From the NCBI RefSeq assembly GCF_000803265.1, contig NW_014575405.1, forward strand, positions 120,215 to 184,214: 64,000 nt of DNA, written 5' to 3'. The notes below the pieces were generated by a model. It searched no databases. It worked only from the letters and a program-made list of their open reading frames with translations, and was not told the origin of the DNA. This document shows, piece by piece, positions 1 to 9,764 of this stretch. Each line of letters begins with the position of its first letter. The stretch's first letter is position 1. The DNA is from Ordospora colligata OC4. Taxonomy: Eukaryota; Microsporidia; Ordosporidae. Both the position numbers and the translations under genes were made by a program.

Positions 1-1
1 T

Positions 2-403
2 GAAGCAGCACAGAGGTTACGAATGAGATTCAAGGAAAGTTCAAGACGAGGAATAGTGATATTCAGGAATGAAAGGACATTCTGCTCGATCCCTACAGAT
101 AGCTTCTGCAAGGTTCTGAAGACGGACAGCAAGGGACTTTTTGAGACAGGATATTCTATTCTTGGATCTATACAGCAAGGATCGAATCCATCACCAACAG
201 ACAGAATATATGCAGCGATTCTAGGTATTGAAGCAGTTGATTTGTGTGTTGCAAATCGTGGAGTTGGCGTAGTTGGTATTTGTGGAAACAGCATTAAGTT
301 TACAAAGATCGAAGATGTTTTAGAAGCATTTGACTTTGAGCATGACAGGGAGAAGGATCCGAAGTGGCTCAAGTACTCTAATATATGTAGATCTGTGGAA
401 TAA
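2..403 (+). CDS. PFK1: 6-phosphofructokinase, C-terminal fragment (5' end outside window)
   Basis: This is the C-terminal part of ATP-dependent 6-phosphofructokinase, the committed glycolytic step from fructose-6-phosphate to fructose-1,6-bisphosphate. The stretch GSIQQGSNPSPTDRIYAA matches the conserved C-terminal PFK segment (G-x-I/V-Q-x-G-x-x-P-S-x-x-D-R). The frame stays open back to the left window edge, so the ATG at 23 is internal and the gene continues upstream. Only about 133 residues are visible and no catalytic residues of the N-terminal half can be checked. PFK implies an intact upper glycolysis, which several reduced microsporidia have lost. Identification rests on this one motif plus the surrounding alignable sequence. 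Confidence 0.8.
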   Translation, partial: EAAQRLRMRFKESSRRGIVIFRNERTFCSIPTDSFCKVLKTDSKGLFETGYSILGSIQQGSNPSPTDRIYAAILGIEAVDLCVANRGVGVVGICGNSIKFTKIEDVLEAFDFEHDREKDPKWLKYSNICRSVE

Positions 404-599
404 AGTGATATGCGAATTTTATGTGTATTCTGTGGATATGTTTGATGTGATTTACACTATGTGTGTTGCTAACAAGATAGATCAATGTGATCTGAATGTA
501 TACATATTTATTATGTGCATCATCCTGATGTAGCTATATGTTTATGTAACATTTGCATGAAATTAATAACTTGTTTTGTAATATACCTGTTTTGTATTC

Positions 600-1328
600 A
601 TGCATAAGAATATATTTTTTTCTAGCTTTGAAAAAGATTGCAAGTTCAGCAAAGAAGCTGTTGTTGGTATAGACGAGGCAGGAAGAGGTTCAGTAATGGG
701 ATATATGGTATATGGTGCCTTGATAATGCCAAAAGACTTTTCTGAAACAGATGGATTCAAGGACTCCAAAAAACTATCTCCCTCAATACGAACCCGGTTG
801 TTTGAGAATATACATAAGCACACAGAGCTTGAATATATTTATCATTGTAATCATCCAGACTACATATCAGATCAGATGTTCAGTGGAGACAAAAACCTAA
901 ATGAAATCTCATTTGACTCAATTGTAAAAATACTAGATGAAATAAAGAAAAGATGTAAGACTGTCAATACAGTTTATATAGATGCACTAGGTGATTGTAA
1001 AGAATGTGCAGACAAGCTTGGAAAGCTGTATCCTTATAACTTTGTTATCAAGGAAAAGGCAGATGCAACATTTAAGGTTGTTTCCGGCGCCAGTATTATT
1101 GCAAAGGTAAAGAGGGATTTGATGATGCTAGAGTTTGGAGAAAATGTCGGATCGGGATATCCTGCTGATCCAGATACTATAAAATGGCTCAAGAAAAACA
1201 TGAACAAGGTTTTTGGATTTCCAGCTGGTGTCAGATACTCATGGGCAACCATCAAGAGAATGCTTGGCGAAAGAAAGTCGTTGCCTCTTAAAGGCCCTTT
1301 GATTGGATTCTACACCAATAATTTATGA
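600..1328 (+). CDS. RNH201: Ribonuclease H2 catalytic subunit A (RNase HII type)
   Basis: RNase H2A cleaves RNA in RNA-DNA hybrids and removes single ribonucleotides from DNA in the nucleus. Residues 22-30 read VGIDEAGRG, the hallmark HII motif with catalytic Asp25 and Glu26. The following block with FKDSKKLS and the later YIDALGD segment supply the expected conserved Lys-rich and acidic positions. At 242 aa the protein covers the catalytic domain but is shorter than the roughly 300 aa of animal and yeast enzymes, so the C-terminal extension is reduced. The ATG at 600 sits about 20 residues before the first motif, as in the family. The B and C subunits are not in the window. The gene is convergent with the deubiquitinase downstream. 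Confidence 0.92.
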   Translation: MHKNIFFSSFEKDCKFSKEAVVGIDEAGRGSVMGYMVYGALIMPKDFSETDGFKDSKKLSPSIRTRLFENIHKHTELEYIYHCNHPDYISDQMFSGDKNLNEISFDSIVKILDEIKKRCKTVNTVYIDALGDCKECADKLGKLYPYNFVIKEKADATFKVVSGASIIAKVKRDLMMLEFGENVGSGYPADPDTIKWLKKNMNKVFGFPAGVRYSWATIKRMLGERKSLPLKGPLIGFYTNNL

Positions 1329-1416
1329 ATAAATATAAATACAAACTATCCGTTATAATTCCATTCTATCATACTTTATTGTAAACTGCTTTAGTAGTAT
1401 CTTATTTTATTACAAA

Positions 1417-3042
1417 CTACCTTAGCAGAAAAATATACCCGTCTTCCAAGATCTCAACATTGCATTCAACTATTTTTGTGTCATCTATCAATTTACATCC
1501 TTTTTCGTTGTAAACCCACCATGTGTAATGGCCTGACCCTAGATGTAATCCAGTATGGTTGATGCATCCGACTACTCGGTATTCATGATCTTTTGAAACC
1601 TCACATTCATTATCTCCATAAACATTATCCATATGTTTCTCAAGCACAAGGCTCCGGATTCCAATCTTATCCTTGATTTTCTTAAAATCCCCTCTATCAT
1701 ACACATATCTTCCCACCTGAACAGCCATGTACTTTGGAAGTCTCATAATGCGTTTTTTACGCCTCTTCTCTCCTCCACACTCGCATTTCCATACATCATC
1801 ATCAAAAAACACATATACAGCCTTTCTTATATTCTCATTCATAATTGTGCATATAACAGGAATCTTTTCATTAGTCATGCACACTTCATCACATCCAGTA
1901 CACTCAACTTTCATGCATATCTCAAAGTTCAATAGCGACGTGATCTGTGGAATCAAATACAAACACTCAGCTTCTGCAATCTGTTCCATCAATAACACAA
2001 GAAACTCATGAGCATCCTGCTGAGTATGTCTCTCAAACATTGGCATGTTTATGCACACAAGATTCACCAACTCTTCTATCAAAATCCTACTGCCTTTACT
2101 TTCTTTCACTGATTGCTTCATTCTTCCAAAAACACGCATTAATTGGCAAAATAAACACTCAAGAGGATTCTTTGCATGGCATACTTCAAAATGCATCTCA
2201 GTGTCAACATCTTCATAAGAAACAACATATCCAAGCATTTGCAAAACAGACGAAATGTAGCATGTGTTTCCAAAGTTACCTATCCCAATATAAGGTCCAT
2301 CAACCTCCTCTTCTACAGACTCATCAGCAATTTTATGATTATTTGCATCACTGACTTCTATTTGTCCAGAGTAATCTATCCTTACATAAATATCATCAAT
2401 CGCATCGATTGCATTTTGACCTTTAAACCTGATTCTAACTATCCTATCAAACATGTCATATTCACTCATCACTCTAGAATCACACAGATAACAAAAGACT
2501 TCCACATTCTTCATTCCAAGGCTCTCAACCAACACAAATAAGTTGTGTCCTTCCTTCTCATAATGCATTCTTGCATGCCCTTCACCTTCAACTCCATACT
2601 GCTTTCTTCCACACCCCACATATCCACAACTAATACATATCCAGAGCCTAGACCTTATGTCACACTTCTCACATTTTATCTTACACATCTCTCCAATATT
2701 CAGGTTGCCTGTATTTGTACTGCATCCATGAGAACACATGATCTCATCATTCTCTTGTGTTATTCCCTCAAAGTAATTGTGATCAGCCAACACCTTCAAC
2801 TTATTCGTTGCATCAAGCACCTCTTCTTCACCAAGCACTTCGCTTCTAACCTCAACTCCTCTCTCATCTCCAAAATCTTTCACCTCAAGCACTTCAAAAC
2901 ATCCAGCTTTGTAAAAATGGATCTGCTTATGCACACTGCACAATGAGAACCCGCATGTACACACAAAAACACCATCTGTAACATCTTTATAACAGTAGCA
3001 GCAGCACTTCTTAAACCTCGAAAGATTCACAATAGCATTCAT
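1417..3042 (-). CDS. UBP14: Ubiquitin carboxyl-terminal hydrolase, USP5/Ubp14 type with UBP zinc finger
   Basis: This is a cysteine deubiquitinase of the USP family. A Cys/His-rich N-terminal part (about residues 12-165, including CGYVGCGR and GHARMHYE) is a UBP-type zinc finger, which in USP5/Ubp14 binds the free C-terminus of ubiquitin chains. The catalytic Cys box GNFGNTCYISS places the nucleophile at Cys261. QQDAHEFL follows, and the His box GSGHYTWW gives His505. Family members disassemble unanchored polyubiquitin. The protein has 541 aa against about 780-860 in yeast and human, and I see no clear UBA insert. The frame is open to 3066 but codon 1 there is TTG. The first ATG is at 3042, and a CCC triplet lies just upstream of it on the minus strand, which supports that start. 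Confidence 0.9.
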   Translation of the reverse strand: MNAIVNLSRFKKCCCYCYKDVTDGVFVCTCGFSLCSVHKQIHFYKAGCFEVLEVKDFGDERGVEVRSEVLGEEEVLDATNKLKVLADHNYFEGITQENDEIMCSHGCSTNTGNLNIGEMCKIKCEKCDIRSRLWICISCGYVGCGRKQYGVEGEGHARMHYEKEGHNLFVLVESLGMKNVEVFCYLCDSRVMSEYDMFDRIVRIRFKGQNAIDAIDDIYVRIDYSGQIEVSDANNHKIADESVEEEVDGPYIGIGNFGNTCYISSVLQMLGYVVSYEDVDTEMHFEVCHAKNPLECLFCQLMRVFGRMKQSVKESKGSRILIEELVNLVCINMPMFERHTQQDAHEFLVLLMEQIAEAECLYLIPQITSLLNFEICMKVECTGCDEVCMTNEKIPVICTIMNENIRKAVYVFFDDDVWKCECGGEKRRKKRIMRLPKYMAVQVGRYVYDRGDFKKIKDKIGIRSLVLEKHMDNVYGDNECEVSKDHEYRVVGCINHTGLHLGSGHYTWWVYNEKGCKLIDDTKIVECNVEILEDGYIFLLR

Positions 3043-3170
3043 GTACGAGGGCTTGCGTTCAAACAAATAAACACTCGACTACTTTCATTCTTATAATGCC
3101 ACTCACAGATACATTGACACATTGCATCAAACAAGCCTTAAAATACACACTTTGTAAATAATCGTTTTAT

Positions 3171-3575
3171 TCAAACTCTTCGTCCCCGATGGCCTCCACG
3201 CTTCCTAACACGATCTCTTGATACAGGCGTCACATCCTCAAACCTACCAACCTTCAATCCTGCACGTATTAGCGTTCGTATTGCTGTTTGTGCACCAGGT
3301 CCAAGTGCCATTGGCTTCACTCCTCCTGCTCCTCGCAGTTTGAAATGCAATACCTTGATCCCTCGCCCAAGAATCTTCGTTGCTACATCCTGTGCTGCAA
3401 GCATCGCTGCATACGGTGATCCTTCATCCCGCTGTGCCTTCACTCTCATTCCTCCGGTTATCTTTGCAATCGTTTCAGATCCTGTCATGTCAGTAATATG
3501 CACAAACGTATCGTTCCTTGTTGCTTTGATGTGTGCAACTGCTGCAAGCTCTGCAACCTCAACTTTCTCAGACAT
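3171..3575 (-). CDS. RPS14: 40S ribosomal protein S14 (uS11)
   Basis: This is small-subunit ribosomal protein uS11, located on the 40S platform near the mRNA exit. [22 protein letters not shown] and [13 protein letters not shown] are near-invariant uS11 blocks, and the C-terminus is the usual Arg/Gly-rich tail ending in HRGRRV. In-frame ATGs also exist at 3599, but the start at 3575 gives 134 aa, places [11 protein letters not shown] ahead of the core, and is preceded by a strong CCC plus A/T-rich signal. I therefore prefer it. The gene is intronless here. Confidence 0.95.
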   Translation of the reverse strand: MSEKVEVAELAAVAHIKATRNDTFVHITDMTGSETIAKITGGMRVKAQRDEGSPYAAMLAAQDVATKILGRGIKVLHFKLRGAGGVKPMALGPGAQTAIRTLIRAGLKVGRFEDVTPVSRDRVRKRGGHRGRRV

Positions 3576-3595
3576 ACAAGGGCAATTTTTTTCAT
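3576..3595 (-). promoter_or_regulatory. Microsporidian-type start signal of RPS14
   Basis: Reading the minus strand toward the ATG at 3575, there is an A-run into TTG (AAAAAAATTG), then CCC, then seven bases to the start. This is the AAATTT-like plus CCC-like arrangement described for highly expressed microsporidian genes. The same order appears before eL31 and eL13 in this window. Confidence 0.6.
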
Positions 3596-3657
3596 ACATC
3601 AATCTGCTTGTTGTAATACAGCTTTACCACTACAATTTCATCCGCATTAAATGCACA

Positions 3658-4008
3658 TCATACAAAAAACACATCAAATGTTTCGGTCTCTGAATAATCA
3701 TTTGCACACGTCTTATTAACATATGCATCTTGTCCAATCTTACATTCAGTCTTAGTATTGCATCTGTTACACTCCACAAAAAGCTTGTCTTCCTCACTCC
3801 ACACCTTGCTATTCACAACAGGAACATACACATGCAAGCACTCGTCACAAAAAACCATCTTCAGTAATCCATCTGCTTCACAATGCATTCTATATCTTAT
3901 CTTAGATAAAACATACTTCTCTCCGCCAATATTCATGTAAACAGGCAAAATACACATCAGATACTTCAAATCCTCAGAAATGCTCGCTAAGCTTCCACAA
4001 ATCATCAT
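3658..4008 (-). CDS. Putative Rpb9-like RNA polymerase subunit with only the N-terminal zinc ribbon
   Basis: The 116 aa product contains one zinc ribbon (FCDEC then VECNRC about 25 residues later), followed by a short stretch reading DAYVNKT. The CxxC spacing and the YVNK element resemble the N-terminal ribbon of RNA polymerase II subunit Rpb9. The family's second, TFIIS-like ribbon (with RSADE) is absent: the protein ends 28 residues after the first ribbon. About 55 residues without cysteine pairs precede the ribbon, and a later Met at MVFCDEC could be the true start. It is transcribed in the same direction as RPS14 and the kinase. It could instead be another zinc-ribbon protein. RPC11 at 25153-25440 is a separate, complete Pol III homologue. 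Confidence 0.45.
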   Translation of the reverse strand: MMICGSLASISEDLKYLMCILPVYMNIGGEKYVLSKIRYRMHCEADGLLKMVFCDECLHVYVPVVNSKVWSEEDKLFVECNRCNTKTECKIGQDAYVNKTCANDYSETETFDVFFV

Positions 4009-4041
4009 TCAATCAATGCCATCAGAAACAAATATTTTAAT

Positions 4042-5205
4042 CTACTCCATGCTGTCGTATCCTGAACTCGACAAAAACTCATCACTGAGATTCACATCAT
4101 CCTCATCTTGCACAGTCATCGGCTGACCAAGTATAAATGGATGCTCAAGAAGCTCCGCTGCACTTGGTCTTGAAAACCTATCAAACGACATGCACTTCCT
4201 TACAAAGTCTTTCAGTGCAAACGATGAGCTTTGCTTGAAAAACAGCGGCAGCTTTCCGCGTATAAACATCTTCCATTTATCTATATCCTTCTTTCCATCA
4301 TCAAAGTAGAACGGTGTCTGCTTCAGTGACAAAAACCATACAATTGCTCCAAGACTCCAGATATCTCCCTTAATCCCATGCACATTCAATTGTGAAATCT
4401 CTGGTGGCTTATATGGATACGTTCCAAAGCTCTTCGAAGGTATCTGAATCTCTGCATTCCTATCTTCTTGCTTAAATCGCCTTGCAAATCCAAGATCAAT
4501 AATTTTGTATACCACTCCTTCTTTTGTTTCCTTTCCCATCACATTCGAGATCTTCAAATCAAGATGTGCTATTCCAAGTCCATGCAGGTACTTAAGTCCA
4601 TGAAGCACTCCTTCTGTAACATCACGTATTCTACTCTCATCTCCTCTGATTATTTCTTGAGATACTTTCCTATCCATATACTCCATAAACAACCAGATAA
4701 TCGTCTCCTCTTCCCCCTTTCTATTTACAAACTTCTCCCTGAACGACTTGAACGACTTCACAACATTCTTATTGTCCAGCATCATCAGAATCTCATCTTC
4801 TGACAAACCAGGCGAATCAGGTGCAATACATCGCTTGATCACAATGTGTGGATTGTTATATGTATACAGAAACACCGCATTCGCTCGTGTTATCTTGACA
4901 GGCACCAGTGGAAGATGTGTCTTGATCGCCGCAAACGCCTTATTCTGCTCATAACGCGTCCTGTGCTCCAGGCACTTGTCAACACTTTTGTTTATAAATT
5001 CTAAGCATATCTTCTCCATTCTCAAATCCTCCTTCACTCTGTAAACAAAAAAATATTTTTTATACCAAAAAGTAAAAAGAAGAACCATTGTTGCCACCAT
5101 AATCGTTCTAAAAATCTTCCTGGACAAGCTTCGCTGGTACCCTTGCAATAATTGTCCTGCATTCCTCACAAAGCTTGTCCGGCCACTCTTCTTGCAATCA
5201 CTCAT
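4042..5205 (-). CDS. Membrane-anchored serine/threonine protein kinase
   Basis: A eukaryotic protein kinase domain spans about residues 105-360. The likely ATP-binding Lys124 lies in IVIKRC. The catalytic loop HLDLKISN has Asp216 and Asn221, the metal-binding motif is DLG (237-239) instead of DFG, PPE lies near 267, and DIWSLGA follows. The HRD arginine is replaced by Leu215, so it is a non-RD kinase, and the glycine-rich loop is not recognisable. Residues about 31-48 form one hydrophobic segment after a basic N-terminus, which suggests a single-pass type II membrane anchor with a cytosolic or luminal kinase. I cannot assign an orthologue. The ATG at 5205 is the first in frame. Catalytic residues are present, so activity is plausible. 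Confidence 0.8.
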   Translation of the reverse strand: MSDCKKSGRTSFVRNAGQLLQGYQRSLSRKIFRTIMVATMVLLFTFWYKKYFFVYRVKEDLRMEKICLEFINKSVDKCLEHRTRYEQNKAFAAIKTHLPLVPVKITRANAVFLYTYNNPHIVIKRCIAPDSPGLSEDEILMMLDNKNVVKSFKSFREKFVNRKGEEETIIWLFMEYMDRKVSQEIIRGDESRIRDVTEGVLHGLKYLHGLGIAHLDLKISNVMGKETKEGVVYKIIDLGFARRFKQEDRNAEIQIPSKSFGTYPYKPPEISQLNVHGIKGDIWSLGAIVWFLSLKQTPFYFDDGKKDIDKWKMFIRGKLPLFFKQSSSFALKDFVRKCMSFDRFSRPSAAELLEHPFILGQPMTVQDEDDVNLSDEFLSSSGYDSME

Positions 5206-5469
5206 ACTCTAAATCTACTTTATTTATTTATGCAAATTTCATTTATATGATTTACTTAAACCTTCAAAAACGCAATTAATCATATATCTACCCATCTCAA
5301 AATCAGCAAACATACACTAGTGCTGCTTTTATATGCTCCTTGCACGATGCTATTCACCACCAAGGCATCTTCCTCCACACTTCTATATATCAACTTATAC
5401 ACTCCTATTCGACTAGCTAGAACATGTAAATTATACACTCTATTCCACCATCAACATCTACGATTGCAT

Positions 5470-5913
5470 TCAGTATCCTCTTTGAATGTTTTCCAATGCC
5501 TCCCTGTTATTACGCACCGCCATCATTATCACATCAAAGAGTCTTGTTGGATCTATGCTTTCAGATTTTGCTTTAGATATCGCTTGCATCTTACTTCTTT
5601 CCAGGTTCTCCTTCCTACTTCTTTCATTCTGAAACCATATCTGTACTGCTTTCAATGGGAGCTTGATCATCAATGCAAGATCCATCTTCGTCATCTTTGA
5701 TGGATGCGCAGTAATCTTAAACACCTCCTTCAATGCAGCCATCTGGAATACCGTCTTTCTTGTCCTTACCTCCCCCATCTGCTGCTCATCCTCGCCATCC
5801 CTCATCAGCTTCATCAGCCCCAGCACGCAATTCATCTCCCTCACATCAAGCTTCCCTTCTTGCATCCCGTCTTGCTGATTTTTCAATAAATCCAAAATTA
5901 TCTTTAATTTCAT
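5470..5913 (-). CDS. Homeodomain protein (putative transcription factor)
   Basis: Residues about 50-107 form a homeodomain. The third helix reads VQIWFQNERSRKE, with the invariant Trp, Phe and Asn (the N51 equivalent) at 93, 94 and 96. Helix 1 includes TVFQMAALKEVF. The position usually occupied by Arg52 is Glu97, while Arg53 is kept (Arg98). At 147 aa it is small, with a short helical N-terminal region and a lysine-rich tail that may carry the nuclear signal. Microsporidia keep several such small homeobox genes, including mating-locus-like ones. Nothing around this gene identifies it as a mating locus. Target genes are unknown. Confidence 0.88.
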   Translation of the reverse strand: MKLKIILDLLKNQQDGMQEGKLDVREMNCVLGLMKLMRDGEDEQQMGEVRTRKTVFQMAALKEVFKITAHPSKMTKMDLALMIKLPLKAVQIWFQNERSRKENLERSKMQAISKAKSESIDPTRLFDVIMMAVRNNREALENIQRGY

Positions 5914-5955
5914 AAAATAACATCAGAACCTTAAAAATCTTCTCCATACTAAATC

Positions 5956-6570
5956 TCAAAAAATAACCACCATTACAAAGCCCATATATCCCATCAACAA
6001 TGGATATCCAACCACAACTTGCTTATTGTTGAGCGACAGATACCTGCAGAAAACAACAGATGCCGTGTAGCTCGACCACAACGCTGCTGCAAATCCACAA
6101 CACATCCGTAATCCAGTTCCACTCCCCCGCATTAACACACTTGTGATCGAGAACAAAACTATCGGTAGAAACGAGTATCCTAGAACACTGCAGCACTCAA
6201 GAAATCCAACCCTCTTTGTATCCAGCACATTCAACAAAAAATACATGCTGAATGTCATCAACAGCGAAATAAAGTAAACATATCCAAAATGGATCCTGTA
6301 GTTCATTACAAGTCCAAGGCAATAAAGCCCAACAAACACAATTGGCCCAGAAAGATCTGCATCCTTCACAAACGAAAAATCAACATCAGTCTTCTGCATC
6401 ACCTTGAAAATAAGCCTGCTCTCTTTCTTTATTGTTCCAAAGTCAATTCCAAGCTCCTCCAGCAATGGTCTGTCATTGGGCAGCCATCCAATAAATGCAG
6501 ACTTCAAGTCAAACTTGCTGTACTCTTCTCCATCCACATCAAAATTCATCTCAAGGGCCATTTTGGTCAT
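5956..6570 (-). CDS. YIP1: Yip1 family membrane protein (YIPF5-like)
   Basis: Yip1 family proteins span the Golgi and ER-exit membranes and bind prenylated Ypt/Rab GTPases and COPII components. The cytosolic N-terminal part ends with PLLEELGID, the characteristic Yip1 element preceding the membrane domain. DADLSGPIVFV then leads into about five hydrophobic segments (about residues 75-204), with the conserved GYSFLPIV-type loop. At 204 aa it is slightly shorter than yeast Yip1. Two close Mets (1 and 4) are both possible starts. Neighbouring genes are unrelated. The TBC protein, ARL2-like GTPase, Ykt6 and gamma-COP elsewhere in the window act in the same transport system. Confidence 0.85.
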   Translation of the reverse strand: MTKMALEMNFDVDGEEYSKFDLKSAFIGWLPNDRPLLEELGIDFGTIKKESRLIFKVMQKTDVDFSFVKDADLSGPIVFVGLYCLGLVMNYRIHFGYVYFISLLMTFSMYFLLNVLDTKRVGFLECCSVLGYSFLPIVLFSITSVLMRGSGTGLRMCCGFAAALWSSYTASVVFCRYLSLNNKQVVVGYPLLMGYMGFVMVVIF

Positions 6571-6670
6571 TTGTTTTATTTATACAAACACTCCTGCACT
6601 TTATTATTATGCACCACTAGCACACTGCTATCTCTCTCAACAAACTTCTCAAAACATCTTTAATATTCCA

Positions 6671-9502
6671 TTAAGGCCTCTTAATTAGCAAGAAGCATTC
6701 GTCATTGAATCTTGACATCGGACATTCAAGCTCAAGATCAACATAACTCTTCCCATCAAACATCACCAGCTTTTCAAACAGCTTGTAAGTTGTCCGGAAT
6801 TCCCCAATAGTCTTTGCATCTGTGTGCAAAAAGAACGGAAAACCTACTATCTTGTACATTCCCGTGTAGTATGCTGTTTTGATCGCCTTTCCAGAAAACA
6901 CCTGCACCACGCACATCCCATTCGCAGTGAACTCTTCCGACAAATCAAACGACTTAAGATACAGCGTGTCCCTCACAGTATCCACCACCTTCAGATCCCT
7001 TGTTGAGTGCCCTCTTGCAGGCGAAAAGCACATAAAGTGCGACACAAGAACATTCTTAATCAGCTCAAGTGACGTACTGCCTGTCTTCATCACAAATATA
7101 TGCAGATGCGAAATCACATTGTAATCAATCTCCTTATCACAAAATGTTACATATACAATCTGTTGGCCTTCTCCTAAAATACATCGTACAGAATTCTTTT
7201 CCTGTAAGTAATTCATCATCCCAATCTCAGATGCAACATCAGACACTGCATAATCTTCACCTGTTGTCGTCACATCAGAGCTCTCACATACAGCTTCTTT
7301 ACTCAAGAGCATGTCTTTGGATCCCACGAACTTTTGCACTCGCTCCTCAAACGATCTAAGTCCTAAGCTTTTGTCAACAAAAACAGTAAATCCATGCATC
7401 CCACAGTGCACATTCACACACACTCGTCTACTGAAATCCCTCATAAAATCCCGATATATTGAAATATGCTCTCTTCGCACAGCAACAAGAACATCGCCTT
7501 GTGGAAGATCCTCCATTCTTGCGGAAATACTCAATGGCGATGCATAATCAGCCTCTCTAAACACTACAAATTCTTCTGCTCCAGTCTTCTCAAGTATCAC
7601 ATTCATATTCTCCTTAAGAGTGCCCTCAAAACTTACACATGCGCACAGCCTCAAAGACATCGGTAATGTATTCTCGCACCACGGAAGATTGTTGAAAATC
7701 TTCAGAAAAATCAATTTGCTATTCTCAAAGTCAACCTTGTTATTACATGCATAAACAAAATAATTTGCATCAGGATTAATATCTCCATCAGTCACCAACT
7801 TAACATCCATCTGTAATCTAACTCCTATTGACTCTTCACCATCTATTCTTATCTTCTTTGCTTCTTCATACACCTGCTCGCCATCACACTCAGTTTGCTT
7901 ATCCTCAATTTCTTCACTAAACACTTCCTTACGGCTACATTCAAACAAATATATCTTCTTTCTGGTGTTGTTCAACCGCCTCTCAATACTATTATGCAAC
8001 ATCTTCACACTGTCATTCTCACTCATCTCAATCTCAAAGTGCTCACTCAATGGATAGTCATAAGACTCTGTGTTGCAAAAACCCATTCCTCTGTAATTCT
8101 TTATACATTCAATAGTCATGCATTTGATCGAAACCTTCCTCTGTACCTTATTCAACATCTCTTCTGTCACTGCAGGAATCTCAACTTCAACATTCAAGAT
8201 CTCTTCGATCATACTCTTCCTGATATATACAAGATAATACCCAGAATATTCACGCATTCTATCTTTATACGGATGCTCTCCTCCAAAGTTCCCCTCCATC
8301 ACTTCCTCCTTTCTGCTCTTTGTGACAACTCCATCGTTGAATTTCAACCACTCTCCTCCATGCTTCAGGTATGCATAGAAATGACCTTCCTCAACATCTC
8401 CTCTGTGCACAATAACCGAATACAGTTCATATTCATTCATATTAGCTCTATTCTCATTCTTTGATTCTTCTAAACCATCAATTCTCTGCTCATCCACAAT
8501 CTCTTCAGGCTCATCCACAAATTGCTTCATATCCAATACATCAGGATACTCAAAATAATCATTTAATTTATATCTCGTTTCAGTATTAAGATTAAAATAG
8601 AACCGCTTAAGTAATACAAAAATCACTGGAGGAAGCTCTCCAAACATCACTCCCTTTTCTGCATTAACAAGTCCATGCTTCTCACAACTGTATTGATTGC
8701 TCCCCTCTAACCGCTCAGTTTTCACATATCTCTTCAGTGATTCAATCAGACTCAAGTCCAACTTATTGTTCATAAAGTCCTTAATCTCTACCTGGATGTC
8801 TTGGAACTTCTCCTCTTTCCTTCGGAAACATCCACAATCTGCCTTGATGTAGGTTATCTGTTCTCCTTGTATAAGCTTCTCAATAAACTCTTTGTTTCCA
8901 CTATCTTTCTCAAGCAAATCAAAGAAAAACTTCGAAAATTCATGGATGTCTTGATGCACATGCATGTCATCAACCCATGCATTATTGACAACAAACTCCG
9001 TCGTGTCAACCATCTTCCTACTCTCTTGCATCGCCTTGAACAACCTTTGCAAATGCAACATTCTTCCGCTTGGATTCAGTGCATAAACGTCATTCCTGAA
9101 CTTTCTTATTCCAAATAGCGTCTGAATCAGCGAGTTGATGTAGCATGTTGCTCCAAGGTTCTTTAGTCCAATATATCCTGTCGACTCCTTCGAATCATAT
9201 TCCCCACTCACTACATCCACTCCCACTCTAATATTATACTCGTCACTATCTTCAACATAAACTCCAGTATCTACATTGAACATAGAAAACTGATACTGGC
9301 CATCATATACTCGTCCATTAGCATTAATCCAGAATACCACAAATATATCATGATACGAACCTCCAATGTACTCCAATGCAAGATAAACCTTGTTGTTCTT
9401 ATTCGATAAAACCATCTTCCACCCATGCCCATGTGCTAAAAACTGTTTGGATTCTATCTTCGATCCATTCGATGGCTTCTTTACTATCCAGTTTGTATCC
9501 AT
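6671..9502 (-). CDS. UBP15: Ubiquitin carboxyl-terminal hydrolase, USP7/Ubp15 type
   Basis: This is a large deubiquitinase of the USP7 (HAUSP)/Ubp15 class. It begins with a truncated MATH/TRAF-like region (about 25-95, including FVVFWINANGRVYDG). The USP core follows with GYIGLKNLGATCYINSL (nucleophile Cys120), HQDIHEFSK, and the His box EGHFYAYLKH (His374) with WLKFND. The remaining 500 residues correspond to the ubiquitin-like repeats that activate USP7, but they are divergent. The protein has 943 aa against about 1100-1230 in yeast and human. The start at 9502 has a CCCC run directly upstream. Substrates cannot be inferred. With the Ubp14-type enzyme at 1417-3042 it is the second deubiquitinase within 10 kb. 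Confidence 0.9.
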   Translation of the reverse strand: MDTNWIVKKPSNGSKIESKQFLAHGHGWKMVLSNKNNKVYLALEYIGGSYHDIFVVFWINANGRVYDGQYQFSMFNVDTGVYVEDSDEYNIRVGVDVVSGEYDSKESTGYIGLKNLGATCYINSLIQTLFGIRKFRNDVYALNPSGRMLHLQRLFKAMQESRKMVDTTEFVVNNAWVDDMHVHQDIHEFSKFFFDLLEKDSGNKEFIEKLIQGEQITYIKADCGCFRRKEEKFQDIQVEIKDFMNNKLDLSLIESLKRYVKTERLEGSNQYSCEKHGLVNAEKGVMFGELPPVIFVLLKRFYFNLNTETRYKLNDYFEYPDVLDMKQFVDEPEEIVDEQRIDGLEESKNENRANMNEYELYSVIVHRGDVEEGHFYAYLKHGGEWLKFNDGVVTKSRKEEVMEGNFGGEHPYKDRMREYSGYYLVYIRKSMIEEILNVEVEIPAVTEEMLNKVQRKVSIKCMTIECIKNYRGMGFCNTESYDYPLSEHFEIEMSENDSVKMLHNSIERRLNNTRKKIYLFECSRKEVFSEEIEDKQTECDGEQVYEEAKKIRIDGEESIGVRLQMDVKLVTDGDINPDANYFVYACNNKVDFENSKLIFLKIFNNLPWCENTLPMSLRLCACVSFEGTLKENMNVILEKTGAEEFVVFREADYASPLSISARMEDLPQGDVLVAVRREHISIYRDFMRDFSRRVCVNVHCGMHGFTVFVDKSLGLRSFEERVQKFVGSKDMLLSKEAVCESSDVTTTGEDYAVSDVASEIGMMNYLQEKNSVRCILGEGQQIVYVTFCDKEIDYNVISHLHIFVMKTGSTSLELIKNVLVSHFMCFSPARGHSTRDLKVVDTVRDTLYLKSFDLSEEFTANGMCVVQVFSGKAIKTAYYTGMYKIVGFPFFLHTDAKTIGEFRTTYKLFEKLVMFDGKSYVDLELECPMSRFNDECFLLIKRP

Positions 9503-9764
9503 CTGGGGCTCTTCTCAAAAACATTTAACACACTCTACTCATCATGTGCTGCATTATCAGTAAACAATCAATCATATCATGACAGATATGCATGAACGCC
9601 TCAACAATTACATATAGTCAACAAAACATCTTTAATTCGTTTATTAAAACACTTACGAGCTTCATTCATTTATTCATATAGTATCTTCATGATGTAGAGT
9701 ATATCTTAACTTGAATTATCTTCATTCTTCATAATTCACTATGTCTCTCAGTTTCAATTCATCT

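Noticed and set aside
5206..5469. Plus-strand frame around 5320-5700
   Set aside because: It overlaps the homeodomain gene in antisense, begins with a non-ATG codon, and lacks any recognisable domain.
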